The position numbers were made by a program, and so were the translations under genes. Under the pieces are notes generated by a model. It worked only from the letters and a program-made list of their open reading frames with translations. It was not told the DNA's origin and searched no databases. From Gammaproteobacteria bacterium (lineage in GTDB: Bacteria; Pseudomonadota; Gammaproteobacteria; Steroidobacterales; GCA-2729495), in contig CP054183.1 in NCBI GenBank assembly GCA_015709695.1, positions 124,001 through 188,000 on the forward strand: 64,000 nucleotides of DNA, in the 5' to 3' direction. Shown here piece by piece: positions 1 through 8,533 of the stretch. Position 1 is the first letter of the stretch. Every line of letters begins with the position of its first letter.

Positions 1-312
1 CTCGATCAGCGCCCTGATCCCGGCCTCATCCAGCTGTGCCGGCAGATAGGCCGAGAGGATGCCCGCTTCCTCGGTCTCCCTGGCCTCGAGGTCGCCGCGT
101 CCGGCGCTGGCGAACTGCGTGGCCGCCTCGCGGCGCTGCTTGATGAGCTTCTCGACGATCTGCAGGACGTCGGTATCGGCCATTTCGCGCCGGTCGTCGA
201 CCTCGCGCTGCTTGATGGCGGCCATGAGCATGCGGATGGTGCCCAGCCGCAGCTTCTCGCCGCCACGCATGGCGGCCTTCATGTCATCGTTGATCCGGGC
301 CTTGAGGGACAT
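1..312 (-). CDS. yqeY: YqeY/GatB-like domain protein (partial, C-terminus off window)
   Basis: This is the N-terminal 104 codons of a YqeY family protein, a small protein related to the tail domain of the GatB amidotransferase subunit. Its exact role is unsettled; the family is often linked to tRNA-dependent amidation. The reading frame starts MSLKARINDDMKAAM and continues with the family features GTIRMLMAAIKQ and AYLPAQLDEAGI. The family is about 148 residues long, so roughly 45 residues lie beyond the left edge. An AGGA motif lies about 7 bases before the ATG. The gene follows rpsU by 23 bp on the same strand, and the rpsU-yqeY pairing is common in proteobacteria. The two are probably co-transcribed from the rpsU promoter. 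Confidence 0.9.
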   Translation of the reverse strand, partial: MSLKARINDDMKAAMRGGEKLRLGTIRMLMAAIKQREVDDRREMADTDVLQIVEKLIKQRREAATQFASAGRGDLEARETEEAGILSAYLPAQLDEAGIRALIE

Positions 313-335
313 GGCCGGTCCTGGGCCCGAGGCGG

Positions 336-551
336 TCAGTAGAGACGACGCCGGCGATTGCTCTCGCGGGAACTGCGCTTGAGCTGGCGCTTGATGGCGG
401 CCGCACGCTTGCGCTTGCGCTCCTGCGTGGGCTTTTCGTAGAACTCGCGGCGACGCAGTTCGGTCAGCACCCCGGCCTTCTCGCAGGCGCGCTTGAAGCG
501 CCGCAGGGCGGCATCAAAATGCTCGTTGTCTCGGACGCGTACGCTCGGCAA
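336..551 (-). CDS. rpsU: 30S ribosomal protein S21
   Basis: Ribosomal protein S21 sits near the anti-Shine-Dalgarno end of 16S rRNA in the 30S subunit and helps initiation. The 71-residue product has the typical core [13 protein letters not shown] followed by [10 protein letters not shown] and a basic C-terminus ending RRRRLY, and matches the family length. The conserved N-terminus ([11 protein letters not shown]) begins right after a TTG codon at 551-549. No ATG or GTG fits, and a GAGGG motif lies 8 bases upstream, so a TTG start is chosen. The leader carries a sigma70-like promoter (615-642) and a terminator-like hairpin (582-604), which suggests that expression is controlled. It is divergent from tsaD, as in Escherichia coli. 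Confidence 0.95.
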   Translation of the reverse strand: MPSVRVRDNEHFDAALRRFKRACEKAGVLTELRRREFYEKPTQERKRKRAAAIKRQLKRSSRESNRRRRLY

Positions 552-581
552 GTTCGTGACCCTCGGCCGTGATCTCAGGCG

Positions 582-604
582 AAAAAACCGGCGCGCGGCC
601 GGTT
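582..604 (-). terminator. Terminator-like hairpin in the rpsU leader (candidate attenuator)
   Basis: On the minus strand, AACCGGC and GCCGGTT form a perfect 7-bp stem around a 5-base loop, followed by a run of T (six T counting two in the stem). The element lies between the predicted rpsU promoter and the rpsU start. No minus-strand gene lies upstream that it could terminate. It could act as an attenuator of rpsU, or as a 5'-end stabilising structure. This is inference from sequence only. Confidence 0.5.
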
Positions 605-614
605 GAGGCCGCAC

Positions 615-642
615 AATATAGCCATTCGCGGCCCGATTGCAA
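615..642 (-). promoter_or_regulatory. Predicted sigma70 promoter of rpsU-yqeY
   Basis: Reading leftward, a TTGCAA -35 box (642-637) and a TATATT -10 box (620-615) are separated by 16 bp. This would start transcription near position 608, giving a leader of roughly 57 bases that contains the hairpin at 582-604. It lies in the 100-bp region between the divergent rpsU and tsaD genes. Confidence 0.5.
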
Positions 643-651
643 AGCTCCCGG

Positions 652-1689
652 ATGAACCGGACCAACACCACCCTGGGTATCGAGACCAGCTGCGACGAGA
701 CCGCCGTTGCCCTCTACGACCCGGCCCGCGGCCTGCTGGCGCACCTGATCCACAGCCAGATCGCCACCCATGCGCCCTATGGCGGCGTGGTCCCGGAGCT
801 GGCCTCGCGGGACCACATCCGCAAGCTCCTGCCCATGGTCGACGGTTGCCTGAAGGCCGCCGGGATGACGGGGCCCGAGCTGGCCGGGGTCGCCTATACG
901 GCCGGGCCCGGGCTGATCGGTGCGCTGCTGGTCGGCGCGACGGTGGCCGTGGGCCTGGCGGCGGCCTGGGGCGTGCCGGCCGTCCCGGTGCACCACATGG
1001 AGGCCCACCTGCTGGCACCGCTGCTGGAAGCGGACCGGCCGGCTTTTCCCTTCGTCGCCCTGCTGGTATCCGGCGGCCACACCATGCTGGTCGAGGTGGC
1101 CGGGCTGGGCCGCTATCGCATCCTCGGCCAGACCCTGGACGATGCGGCTGGAGAGGCCTTCGACAAGACGGCGAAAATGCTCGGCCTGCCCTATCCGGGC
1201 GGCCCGCAGCTGGCACGGCTGGCCGGGGAGGGCCGGCCTGATCGCCATGCCTTCCCCCGGCCGATGCTCAACCGTGCCGGGCTCGATTTCAGCTTCAGCG
1301 GCCTGAAGACCGCGGTGCTGCTCAAGGCCCGGGAGCTCTCCCGGGACGGGCAGCTGGAAGAGTCCGACCGGGTGGATCTGGCCAACTCGTTCCAGGAGGC
1401 CGTGGTCGATACGCTGGTCGCCAAGTGTGCGCGCGCGCTGGAAGCCACGGGTCTGGAGCGATTGGTGGTGGCCGGGGGCGTGGGCGCCAACCGCCGGCTG
1501 CGCCAGCGGCTGCGCGATGACCTGACGGCACGCGGAGCGCATGTCTACTATCCGCGCAACGAGTTCTGCACCGACAATGGCGCCATGGTGGCCCTGACCG
1601 GCAGCCTGCGCCTGCCCGGCGCCGCCGGGCCGGGCGGCCGGGTTGAGGCGCGGGCGCGATGGGACCTCGAGGATCTCCGGCAACCCTGA
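652..1689 (+). CDS. tsaD: tRNA N6-threonylcarbamoyladenosine synthase subunit TsaD
   Basis: TsaD transfers the threonylcarbamoyl group to A37 of tRNAs that read ANN codons, working with TsaB, TsaC and TsaE in the cytoplasm. The 345-residue protein has the expected length. It shows the N-terminal ASKHA motif GIETSCDET, the metal-binding HMEAH motif near residue 115, the phosphate loop SGGHTML and the C-terminal CTDNGAMVA motif. The ATG at 652 is preferred over an in-frame TTG at 637, because the family begins just before this point and the TTG overlaps the rpsU -35 box. The gene is divergent from rpsU and followed after 39 bp by folB, so tsaD-folB-folK may be one operon. Confidence 0.95.
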   Translation: MNRTNTTLGIETSCDETAVALYDPARGLLAHLIHSQIATHAPYGGVVPELASRDHIRKLLPMVDGCLKAAGMTGPELAGVAYTAGPGLIGALLVGATVAVGLAAAWGVPAVPVHHMEAHLLAPLLEADRPAFPFVALLVSGGHTMLVEVAGLGRYRILGQTLDDAAGEAFDKTAKMLGLPYPGGPQLARLAGEGRPDRHAFPRPMLNRAGLDFSFSGLKTAVLLKARELSRDGQLEESDRVDLANSFQEAVVDTLVAKCARALEATGLERLVVAGGVGANRRLRQRLRDDLTARGAHVYYPRNEFCTDNGAMVALTGSLRLPGAAGPGGRVEARARWDLEDLRQP

Positions 1690-1728
1690 CCCGGCTGCCA
1701 CCCTGGATTCCACTCTGGCGGGACGCAC

Positions 1729-2085
1729 ATGAGCGACAGCATCTTCCTCAAGGATCTCCGCGTCCGGACCATCGTCGGCATCTGGGAATGGGAGCGGCGC
1801 CTGCCGCAGGTCGTCAGCATCGATCTGGAGATGGCCGCGGACATCCGCCAGGCCGCGGCCCGCGATGACATCGAGGCCACCCTGGACTACAAGGCGGTGA
1901 GCCACCGCGTGCGGGCATTCGTCGAGCAGTCCAGCTTCCAGCTGGTCGAGACCCTGGCCGAGCGCATCGCCGGGATCGTCATGGCAGAGTTCGCCGTGCC
2001 ATGGGTGAAGGTGGCGGTGCACAAGCCCTTTGCCATCCGGGGGTCCAGCGACGTGGGCATCAGCATCGAGCGGGGCCGGCGGTGA
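1729..2085 (+). CDS. folB: Dihydroneopterin aldolase
   Basis: FolB cleaves dihydroneopterin to 6-hydroxymethyl-dihydropterin and glycolaldehyde in folate synthesis. The 118-residue size and the pattern FLKDLRVRTIVGIWEWER, then LDYKAV and VETLAERIA with conserved glutamate, fit the family. The family acts as an octamer in the cytoplasm. Its stop codon overlaps a GTG that may start folK, which would couple translation of two consecutive folate enzymes. Confidence 0.93.
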   Translation: MSDSIFLKDLRVRTIVGIWEWERRLPQVVSIDLEMAADIRQAAARDDIEATLDYKAVSHRVRAFVEQSSFQLVETLAERIAGIVMAEFAVPWVKVAVHKPFAIRGSSDVGISIERGRR

Positions 2086-2600
2086 CAGCGCAGGGTGCCG
2101 GGGATGCGCCGGCGCCGCTCATGGCCTATATCAGCGCCGGCAGCAACATCGAGCCGGAACAGCACCTGCGCATGGCTGTCGCGCTGTTGCGCGAGCGCTT
2201 CGGGCCGCTGCTGCTGTCCTCGGTGTACCGCAGCCGCTCCGCCGGGTTCGCGGGCGAGGATTTCCTCAACCTGGTGGCGGGCTTCGCCACCCGGGAATCA
2301 CCCGGGGCGATCGTGGCGGAGCTCGAACGGCTGCACAGGGCGGCCGGGCGCATCCGCGGCGCCGCCCGTTTCGCGCCGCGGACGCTGGACCTCGACCTGC
2401 TGCTCTACGGTGACCGGGTGTGCGAATCGCCGCAGATCCCGCGCCGCGACATCACCGAGTACAGCTTCGTGCTGGGTCCGCTGGCGGAGATCGCGCCGCA
2501 GCTGCGCCACCCGGTCACGGGGCAGACCATGGCGCAGCTCTGGGAATCCTTCGACCAGGCCAGCCATCCGATACACCGCGTGCCGCTGCTGCTCGCCTGA
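2082..2600 (+). CDS. folK: 2-amino-4-hydroxy-6-hydroxymethyldihydropteridine pyrophosphokinase
   Basis: FolK transfers pyrophosphate from ATP to 6-hydroxymethyl-dihydropterin, the step after FolB. The motifs AYISAGSNI near the N-terminus and the signature RFAPRTLDLDLLLYG are typical. The GTG at 2082 overlaps the folB stop as GTGA and has GCGGGG 6 bases upstream, so I use it. The first 13 residues it adds are Ala/Pro-rich and unconserved, and an ATG at 2121, directly before AYISAGSN, is the alternative. The product is 172 residues, or 159 from the ATG. It converges on the SDR gene, with 30 bp between the stops. Confidence 0.92.
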   Translation: MTAQGAGDAPAPLMAYISAGSNIEPEQHLRMAVALLRERFGPLLLSSVYRSRSAGFAGEDFLNLVAGFATRESPGAIVAELERLHRAAGRIRGAARFAPRTLDLDLLLYGDRVCESPQIPRRDITEYSFVLGPLAEIAPQLRHPVTGQTMAQLWESFDQASHPIHRVPLLLA

Positions 2601-2630
2601 ACCGGCGCCGGCCGCGGATGCTGCGCTCGT

Positions 2631-3425
2631 TCACCAGCCGACGCTGCGTCCGCCGTCGACGGCGATGACCTGGCCGGTCACGTAGCCGGCGTCGCGCACC
2701 AGGTACAGGACACAGCCGGCAATGTCTTCCGGCGCGCCGGCCCGGCGCAGCGGGATCTGCCGCAGGATGCTCTCGCGCGTGGACTCGGCCAGGCCGTCAT
2801 CGGGCCAGAGCACGGCGCCGGGTGCCACGCCGTTGACGCGGATGTCCGGCGCCAGGTCACGCGCCAGCGAGCGGGTCAGCATGGCGAGGGCCGCCTTGGC
2901 GGCGCCGTAGACCGGGTGGTCGCGCAGTGGCCGGGTGGCGTGGATGTCGATCAGGTTGATGATCACGCCGCCGCTGGCGCGCAGTGGCGCCAGTGCCGCC
3001 TGCGACAGGAACAGCGGTGCGCGCAGGTTGGTGCCGATGAGGTCCTCCCACTGGGCCTCGGTGACGCTGGCGAGTGGCGTCGGGTAGAAGCTCGAGGCGT
3101 TGTTGACCAGCACGTCCAGGCGCCCGGTGCGGGCGACGGTGGAGGCCACCAGGGCCTTGAGCGCAGCGCAGTCGAGCAGGTCGGCCTGGATCGCGAAGGC
3201 CGAACCCGGGCGTCGCCCGTCGAGTTCGGCCACGAGTGCCTCTGCCGCGGCGGCCGAGCCGCGGTAATGGATGGCCACGCCGGCGCCGGCACCATGCAGC
3301 GCCCGGGCGATGCTGGCGCCAACGCGTCGTGCAGCGCCGGTGACCAGCGCCCATTTGCCGTCGAGGGTTGCGATGACCGGGCTCCTCTGCTCCGTGATGG
3401 GTGGCGCCGCGCGGCGGTTGCGCAC
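2631..3425 (-). CDS. Pteridine-reductase-like short-chain dehydrogenase
   Basis: This is a 264-residue SDR with the cofactor loop TGAARRVG. It has TGxxxRxG, as in pteridine reductases, rather than the usual TGxxxGxG. It also shows NNAS and the catalytic YGAAK. Pteridine reductases use NADPH to reduce biopterin, dihydropterins or folates. Its place beside folB-folK supports a pterin/folate substrate, as for FolM, but specificity is inferred. The only standard in-frame start is GTG at 3425, which gives a 20-residue leader without family similarity. A strong AGAGGAG motif instead lies just before VIATLDGK, where no ATG, GTG or TTG exists, so the true start is uncertain. It is divergent from the methyltransferase gene, with only 17 bp between the starts. 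Confidence 0.8.
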   Translation of the reverse strand: MRNRRAAPPITEQRSPVIATLDGKWALVTGAARRVGASIARALHGAGAGVAIHYRGSAAAAEALVAELDGRRPGSAFAIQADLLDCAALKALVASTVARTGRLDVLVNNASSFYPTPLASVTEAQWEDLIGTNLRAPLFLSQAALAPLRASGGVIINLIDIHATRPLRDHPVYGAAKAALAMLTRSLARDLAPDIRVNGVAPGAVLWPDDGLAESTRESILRQIPLRRAGAPEDIAGCVLYLVRDAGYVTGQVIAVDGGRSVGW

Positions 3426-3442
3426 ATTAAGATTACACCAGC

Positions 3443-4612
3443 ATGCGCATGCGATTCGAACTGCCCGAGCCGTCAGCAGAGGCCCGCGAGCACAGCGCGC
3501 GCCTGGCGCGCCTGGTCGCTGCGCGGATTGCCGCGGGCGGTGGCTGGATGGACTTCGCCGACTACATGGACCTGGCGCTCTATGCGCCGGGCCTCGGCTA
3601 CTACAGCGCCGGCACCGCCAAGCTCGGACCCTCCGGCGACTTCGTCACCGCACCGGAGATTTCGCCATTGTTCGCACGCTGCCTGGCGCGCGCGATCGCG
3701 CCGGTGCTTCGCGCGCAGGCAGGTGCCAGCGTGCTGGAACTCGGCGCCGGCAGTGGTGCACTGGCGGCACAGCTGATTCCGGCGCTGCTGCGCCTGGGGG
3801 CGGCGCCGGAACGCTACCTCATCCTCGAGGTGAGCGCCGACCTGCGTGAACGCCAGCGGGCCCTGCTGTCGCCGGCCGCCGGGCAGGCCTGGCCGGCCGT
3901 GGAGTGGCTGGATGCGCTGCCCGATGCGCCGCTCGATGGCGTCGTCATCGCCAACGAGGTGGCGGACGCGCTGCCGGTCAGCCGCTTCACCATCTGCGAT
4001 GGCGCGGCGCAGGCCCTCGGGGTGTGCGCGACGCCTGGCGGCTTCGGCTGGGCCGCGCGCCCGGCCAGGCCCGCGCTGGCTGCCGCCGTATCGCGCCTGC
4101 TGCCCGGTGGGACCGGTGCTTTCGCGGAGGGTTACACCAGCGAGATCAGCCAGCGGCTTCCGGGCTGGATCGCGGCGCTGGCAGCAGCCTTGGGCGCGGG
4201 CGCGCTGCTTCTCTGCGACTACGGCATGGCACGCAGCGAGTACTACCACCCGCAGCGGTCACAGGGAACGCTGGGCTGCCACTACCGCCATCGTTTTCAC
4301 GATGATCCGTTTCATCTCCCGGGCCTGCAGGACATCACTGCCTGGGTGGATTTCACGGCCGTGGCGGAGGCGGCGCAGGCGAGCGGGCTGGAGGTGGCCG
4401 GCTACGCCACGCAGGCCCATTTCCTGCTCGATGCCGGGCTCGACCTCGAATTGGCCGGCGACGGTGATGCGGTGCCGCTGCGGCTCGCGCAGCAGGCCAA
4501 GACCCTGCTGCTCCCCGGCGAGATGGGCGAGCGCTTCAAGGTGATGGCGCTGACGCGCGGCACGGTGCCCATGCGCGGCTTCGGTTTCCGCGATCTGCGC
4601 CACAGCCTCTGA
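3443..4612 (+). CDS. SAM-dependent methyltransferase of the MidA/NDUFAF7 family
   Basis: The 389-residue protein matches COG1565. The N-terminal part has MDFADYMDLALYAPGLGYY and then GPSGDFVTAPEIS. The SAM-binding motif LELGAGSGALA lies near residue 95, followed by IANEVADALPV. The mitochondrial relative methylates an arginine of a complex I subunit; the bacterial substrate is unknown, and I infer only protein arginine methyltransferase activity. The family usually has N-E-x-x-D-A-L-P and this copy keeps it. A second ATG two codons downstream is an equally good start. It converges on cca with a 24-bp gap. Confidence 0.85.
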   Translation: MRMRFELPEPSAEAREHSARLARLVAARIAAGGGWMDFADYMDLALYAPGLGYYSAGTAKLGPSGDFVTAPEISPLFARCLARAIAPVLRAQAGASVLELGAGSGALAAQLIPALLRLGAAPERYLILEVSADLRERQRALLSPAAGQAWPAVEWLDALPDAPLDGVVIANEVADALPVSRFTICDGAAQALGVCATPGGFGWAARPARPALAAAVSRLLPGGTGAFAEGYTSEISQRLPGWIAALAAALGAGALLLCDYGMARSEYYHPQRSQGTLGCHYRHRFHDDPFHLPGLQDITAWVDFTAVAEAAQASGLEVAGYATQAHFLLDAGLDLELAGDGDAVPLRLAQQAKTLLLPGEMGERFKVMALTRGTVPMRGFGFRDLRHSL

Positions 4613-4636
4613 GCAGGACCCTGGCCCGGGGATGGT

Positions 4637-5857
4637 TCAATCCTGCAGGCATGCGGCGATGGCCCGCGTCCGGGCCTCCCGCAGGGCCTCGCGCAGCGCT
4701 TCCGCAGCGAGGCCGGCGGAGACCAGTGACGCGGCATCCACGGCCTGCGCAGCCTGCAGGCAGCGTCGCAGCAGTGCCGCCTGCGGATAGGGGGTATCGG
4801 CGCGGCCGCTGCGGCCACGCGCATCGGCCTCGCAGGCCAGCAGGAAATCCTCGAAACGCCCGGCGCGGCGCCAGGCGTCGACGCCCTCGAGCAGCCGGAG
4901 AATCGTCGGCGGCCGCAGTTCCAGCGCGCGATGGCAGAGCCCGTGCCAGCGTGCCATCGCGCAGCCGAGTTCGCGGAAGCGGTTGGGCGCGCCCAGGCGC
5001 CGGCAGAGTGCCTCGACCAGCGCCACGCCGCGCTCCTCGTGTCCGATGTGCCGCGGCCATTCCGCGGGAGGCGTGGTGCCCTTGCCGAGGTCGTGTACCA
5101 GCACCGCGAAGCGCACTTCGGCCCGCGGCGAGAGGCGTGCAGCCTGCTCGAGTGCCAGCAGCAGGTGGGTCCCGGTGTCCACTTCCGGATGCCAGTCTGC
5201 GACCTGCGGCACCCCCCAGAGTGCCGCCACTTCGGGGAAGATCACGGCCAGCGCGCCGCAATCCTTCAGGGTGGCGATGAACACGTCGGGCCGTGCACTG
5301 GAAAGGGCGCGCTCGGTTTCCTGCCAGACGCGCTCGGGTACCAGCGCGGCCGCCTCTCCGGCCGCCACCATTTCCCGCATGAGCTGCAGCGTCCCGGGCG
5401 CGACGCGGAAGCCGAGGGGCGCGAACCGCGCGGCGAAGCGCGCCACACGAAGGATGCGCACCGGATCCTCGCGGAAGGCGTCGGAGACATGGCGCAGCTG
5501 CCGGGCGGCGAGGTCCGCCTGGCCTCCGTAGGGATCGATGATGCCGCCGGCCGGATCCTCGGCCATGGCATTGATGGTGAGGTCGCGCCGCCGCAGGTCT
5601 TCCTCCAGCGTCACGCCCGGGTCGGCGTCGATGGCGAAGCCGCGGTAGCCGGGCCCTGTCTTGCGTTCGGTGCGCGCCAGCGCGTACTCCTCGCCCGTCA
5701 CGGCATGCAGGAACACGGGGAAACTTGCGCCAACGCGGCGGAAACCCTGGGCCTCGAGTTCGGCTGGCGTCGCGCCCACCACCACCCAGTCGCGTTCGCG
5801 CACGGGCAGCCCGAGCAGCCGGTCGCGGACCGCACCACCCACGAGGTATGTCTGCAT
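4637..5857 (-). CDS. cca: CCA-adding enzyme (tRNA nucleotidyltransferase with HD domain)
   Basis: Cca adds or repairs the 3' CCA end of tRNAs. The 406 residues include the nucleotidyltransferase head ([16 protein letters not shown], then [10 protein letters not shown]), the [10 protein letters not shown] motif, the [12 protein letters not shown] motif and a C-terminal HD phosphohydrolase domain with VHDLGKG. This length and the HD domain mark the gammaproteobacterial long form. One oddity: the first acidic residue of the catalytic DxD pair (Asp21 in E. coli) is Glu21 here, while Asp23 is kept. No Shine-Dalgarno motif precedes the ATG. A TAGAAT -10-like box sits 6 bases before it, so the mRNA could be leaderless. 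Confidence 0.94.
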   Translation of the reverse strand: MQTYLVGGAVRDRLLGLPVRERDWVVVGATPAELEAQGFRRVGASFPVFLHAVTGEEYALARTERKTGPGYRGFAIDADPGVTLEEDLRRRDLTINAMAEDPAGGIIDPYGGQADLAARQLRHVSDAFREDPVRILRVARFAARFAPLGFRVAPGTLQLMREMVAAGEAAALVPERVWQETERALSSARPDVFIATLKDCGALAVIFPEVAALWGVPQVADWHPEVDTGTHLLLALEQAARLSPRAEVRFAVLVHDLGKGTTPPAEWPRHIGHEERGVALVEALCRRLGAPNRFRELGCAMARWHGLCHRALELRPPTILRLLEGVDAWRRAGRFEDFLLACEADARGRSGRADTPYPQAALLRRCLQAAQAVDAASLVSAGLAAEALREALREARTRAIAACLQD

Positions 5858-5888
5858 GGGCGCATTCTAGCGGTATCTTTGCCGCTCC

Positions 5889-7031
5889 ATGGACCGTCAC
5901 GGCTGGCCAGGACGTGTGCTCATCGCCGGCGCCGCCGCGCTGCAGGCCGCCTGCCATCCGCTGTACCTGGTGCAGGCGGCCGCCGGGCAGGTCGCCATCC
6001 TGGAGGCGCGACGGCCCGTGGCAGACGTGACAGCGGATGCTGCCACGCCCGACTGGCTGCGTGCCCGGCTCGCCCTGGCCGGCGAGGCGCTGGCCTTCGC
6101 GCACCAGGCCCTGGCGCTGCCTGACAACGGCAGCTACACGCAATACGTGGACCTTGGCCGCGAGTTCCCCGTCTGGAACGTGTTCGCCGCGCCCGAGTTC
6201 GATCTCAGGCTGCAGACCTGGTGCTTCCCCGTGGCCGGCTGCACGGCCTATCGCGGCTACTTCGACGAGGCGCGTGCCCGGGCATTTGCCGCCGGGCTGG
6301 CCGCACGCGGCGAGGATGTGTTCGTCGGCGGCGCCAGCGCCTACTCGACGCTCGGCTTCTTCCGCGATCCGCTCCTCAGCAGCGTGCTGGCCCTGCCGGA
6401 CGATTCGCTGGTGGAGCTGCTGTTCCACGAGCTGGCGCACCAGCAGTTCTACGTCGCAGGTGACACCGCCTTCAACGAGAGCTTTGCCACGCTGGTGGCG
6501 CAGGAGGGCATGGTGCGCTGGTTCAGCGCGCGGGGCGATGCGGCAGGCCTGTGCCGGTTCCTCGTTGGCCTGGATCGCGAGCGCCAGGTCCATCACCTGC
6601 TCGACGAGGCGCGGGCAGGCCTGCGCGCCGCCTATGCTTCGGGAGCTGACGATGGATCACGGCGCGCCGCCAAGGCGGCTGTCATCGGGCAATTGCGCCA
6701 GCGCTATGCCACGCTTCGCGCCGGCTGGGGCGCACCGCCGTATTTCGACGGCTGGTTCACCGGAACCCTCAACAACGCACGGCTCGGTGCCATGGCGGCC
6801 TACGATCGCCATGTCGGCACCCTGCGGGTCATCCTCGAGAGCGAGGCCGGTGACCTGCCGACGTTCTACCGGCGCGTGGCCCGGCTCGGCGAGCTGCCGG
6901 CAGGCGACCGCGCCGAGGTGCTGCAGGAGATCCGGCGACCCAGCCTGCGCGGGCCCGATCCGGCCTGTGCGACGGGCCTCAGCGGACCTGCAGCAGCAGG
7001 TCCCGCGAGCCGCGGCGGATCGACAGGATGA
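5889..7031 (+). CDS. Predicted lipoprotein aminopeptidase (COG4324-like)
   Basis: The 380-residue protein has an N-terminal hydrophobic segment ending in a cysteine at about residue 22 (ALQAAC), which would make it a lipoprotein, although glutamine at -3 is atypical. The zinc-protease motif HELAHQ lies near residue 180, with FNESFA about 15 residues later supplying a probable third zinc-binding glutamate. This arrangement fits the poorly studied COG4324 predicted aminopeptidases. Substrate and physiology are unknown. No Shine-Dalgarno motif precedes the ATG; a TATCTT box (5874-5879) lies only 9 bases upstream. The 3' end overlaps the convergent htrA gene by 53 bp, and the last ~35 residues are low complexity. 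Confidence 0.72.
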   Translation: MDRHGWPGRVLIAGAAALQAACHPLYLVQAAAGQVAILEARRPVADVTADAATPDWLRARLALAGEALAFAHQALALPDNGSYTQYVDLGREFPVWNVFAAPEFDLRLQTWCFPVAGCTAYRGYFDEARARAFAAGLAARGEDVFVGGASAYSTLGFFRDPLLSSVLALPDDSLVELLFHELAHQQFYVAGDTAFNESFATLVAQEGMVRWFSARGDAAGLCRFLVGLDRERQVHHLLDEARAGLRAAYASGADDGSRRAAKAAVIGQLRQRYATLRAGWGAPPYFDGWFTGTLNNARLGAMAAYDRHVGTLRVILESEAGDLPTFYRRVARLGELPAGDRAEVLQEIRRPSLRGPDPACATGLSGPAAAGPASRGGSTG

Positions 7032-8352
7032 GGAGTGACTGCTGGCTGGCTGCGGCCTGCAGCTCCTTCACCGTGCGCACCCGCACGCGGTTCACGGCGA
7101 CGATGAGGTCATTGGGACGCAGGCCGCGTTCGGCGGCCGGGCTACCCGGTTCCACCGAGACGACCTGCACCGCCGGGCCGTTGAAGCCGCCGCCTTCGCC
7201 GCCGTAGTTGGCGAGCTCGGCGCCCTCCAGGCCGGAGTGGATATCCGCGGCGCCGACCTTCTCGGCGGCCTCGCGTTCGTCGAGCTGCGCGGTCACGCTG
7301 CGCTTCTTGCCGTCGCGCAGCAGGTCGAGCCGTACCTTTTCGCCACTGCGCTTCACGCCGATGGTCGCGCGCAGGTTCGAGGCACTGCGAATGGGCTCGC
7401 CATCCACCGCGACGATGACGTCGCCCACCTGCACGCCGGCCTTCTCGGCGGCGGAGCCCTGCGTCACTTCCTGCACCAGCGCTCCCTCGTGGGCATCGAC
7501 GCCATAAGCCTTGGCGGTATCGACGCTGAAGTCGCTGATGCTGACGCCCAGCAGGCCGCGGCGGACTTTCCCGTACTGGAGGATCTGCGCCATGATCGAT
7601 TTGGCGATGTTCACCGGGATGGCGAAGCCGATGCCGATGTTGCCGCCGCTGTTGGAGAAGATCGCCGAATTGATGCCCACCAGCTCGCCGCGCAGGTTGA
7701 TGAGGGCGCCGCCGGAGTTTCCGGGATTGATGGAGGCGTCGGTCTGGATGAAATCCTCGTAGCCGTCGGGGCTGATGCCGCTGCGGCCGAGCGCGCTGAC
7801 GATGCCCGAGGTGACGGTGTGCTGCAGCCCGAAGGGGTTGCCGATGGCCACCACGAAGTCGCCGACCTGCACCTGGTCGGAATTGCCGAGCGGAATCTGC
7901 GTCAGCTGGCCGGGTTCGGCAAGTTTCAGCACGGCGATGTCGGTGCCGTCGTCGGAGCCGACTACGGTTGCCTTCAGGCTGCGGTTGTCCTCGAGCACCA
8001 CCTCGATCTCGTTGGCATTCTCGATGACGTGGTGATTGGTGAGGACGTAGCCGTTGCGGGCATCGACGATGACTCCCGAGCCGGCGCTGCGAACCTCGCG
8101 CTTGCGTTCCTGCTGCTGGGGCGGCACGCCGAAGAAGCGGCGGAAGAAGGGGTCGTCCATCAGCGGGTTCGGCGGCGCGTTGACCGTGCCGCGGGTGGCG
8201 ATGCTGACCACGGCGGGGGATACCTGCTTGACCAGTGGCGCCAGGGTCGGCATGGACTGGTCACCGACCACCGCCGGCATCGCCGCCGGGAGGAGCTGGG
8301 GCAGGGCGAGGCCGCTGGCCAGGACTATCGCCTTCATCCACTTCATGGTCAT
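6979..8352 (-). CDS. Periplasmic serine protease of the HtrA/DegP-DegQ family
   Basis: This is a 457-residue envelope protease that degrades misfolded proteins. A signal peptide (about residues 1-25) precedes a trypsin-like domain with His108 (TNHHV), Asp138 (TDIAV) and Ser213 (GNSGG). Two PDZ domains follow, one from about residue 275 and one from about 370; the second holds GSPAAERGLRPNDLIVAVN. Two PDZ domains and the short loop before the protease core fit DegQ or MucD better than single-PDZ DegS. The ATG at 8352 follows AAGGAA by 7 bases; an upstream extension to 8538 encodes no recognisable sequence. It lies alone, convergent with the lipoprotein peptidase gene and divergent from nrdJ across a 523-bp gap. 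Confidence 0.93.
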   Translation of the reverse strand: MTMKWMKAIVLASGLALPQLLPAAMPAVVGDQSMPTLAPLVKQVSPAVVSIATRGTVNAPPNPLMDDPFFRRFFGVPPQQQERKREVRSAGSGVIVDARNGYVLTNHHVIENANEIEVVLEDNRSLKATVVGSDDGTDIAVLKLAEPGQLTQIPLGNSDQVQVGDFVVAIGNPFGLQHTVTSGIVSALGRSGISPDGYEDFIQTDASINPGNSGGALINLRGELVGINSAIFSNSGGNIGIGFAIPVNIAKSIMAQILQYGKVRRGLLGVSISDFSVDTAKAYGVDAHEGALVQEVTQGSAAEKAGVQVGDVIVAVDGEPIRSASNLRATIGVKRSGEKVRLDLLRDGKKRSVTAQLDEREAAEKVGAADIHSGLEGAELANYGGEGGGFNGPAVQVVSVEPGSPAAERGLRPNDLIVAVNRVRVRTVKELQAAASQQSLLILSIRRGSRDLLLQVR

Positions 8353-8533
8353 CGTGGTTCCTTCGGAAATGCGTGCGGCTGTCTGTCGGAGAGCCCGCGC
8401 ATCATAAGCGCTTTCGCCGGGCGGGCAACGAGGGCGGGCGTGGCACGGGCGCTGCCTTTGTGGTGCGGTCGCCGGGGGGTGCCAGACGGTGAAAAACCTG
8501 TGGAAAGTGGGGGGATGTCCTGGGTACAGGAAC

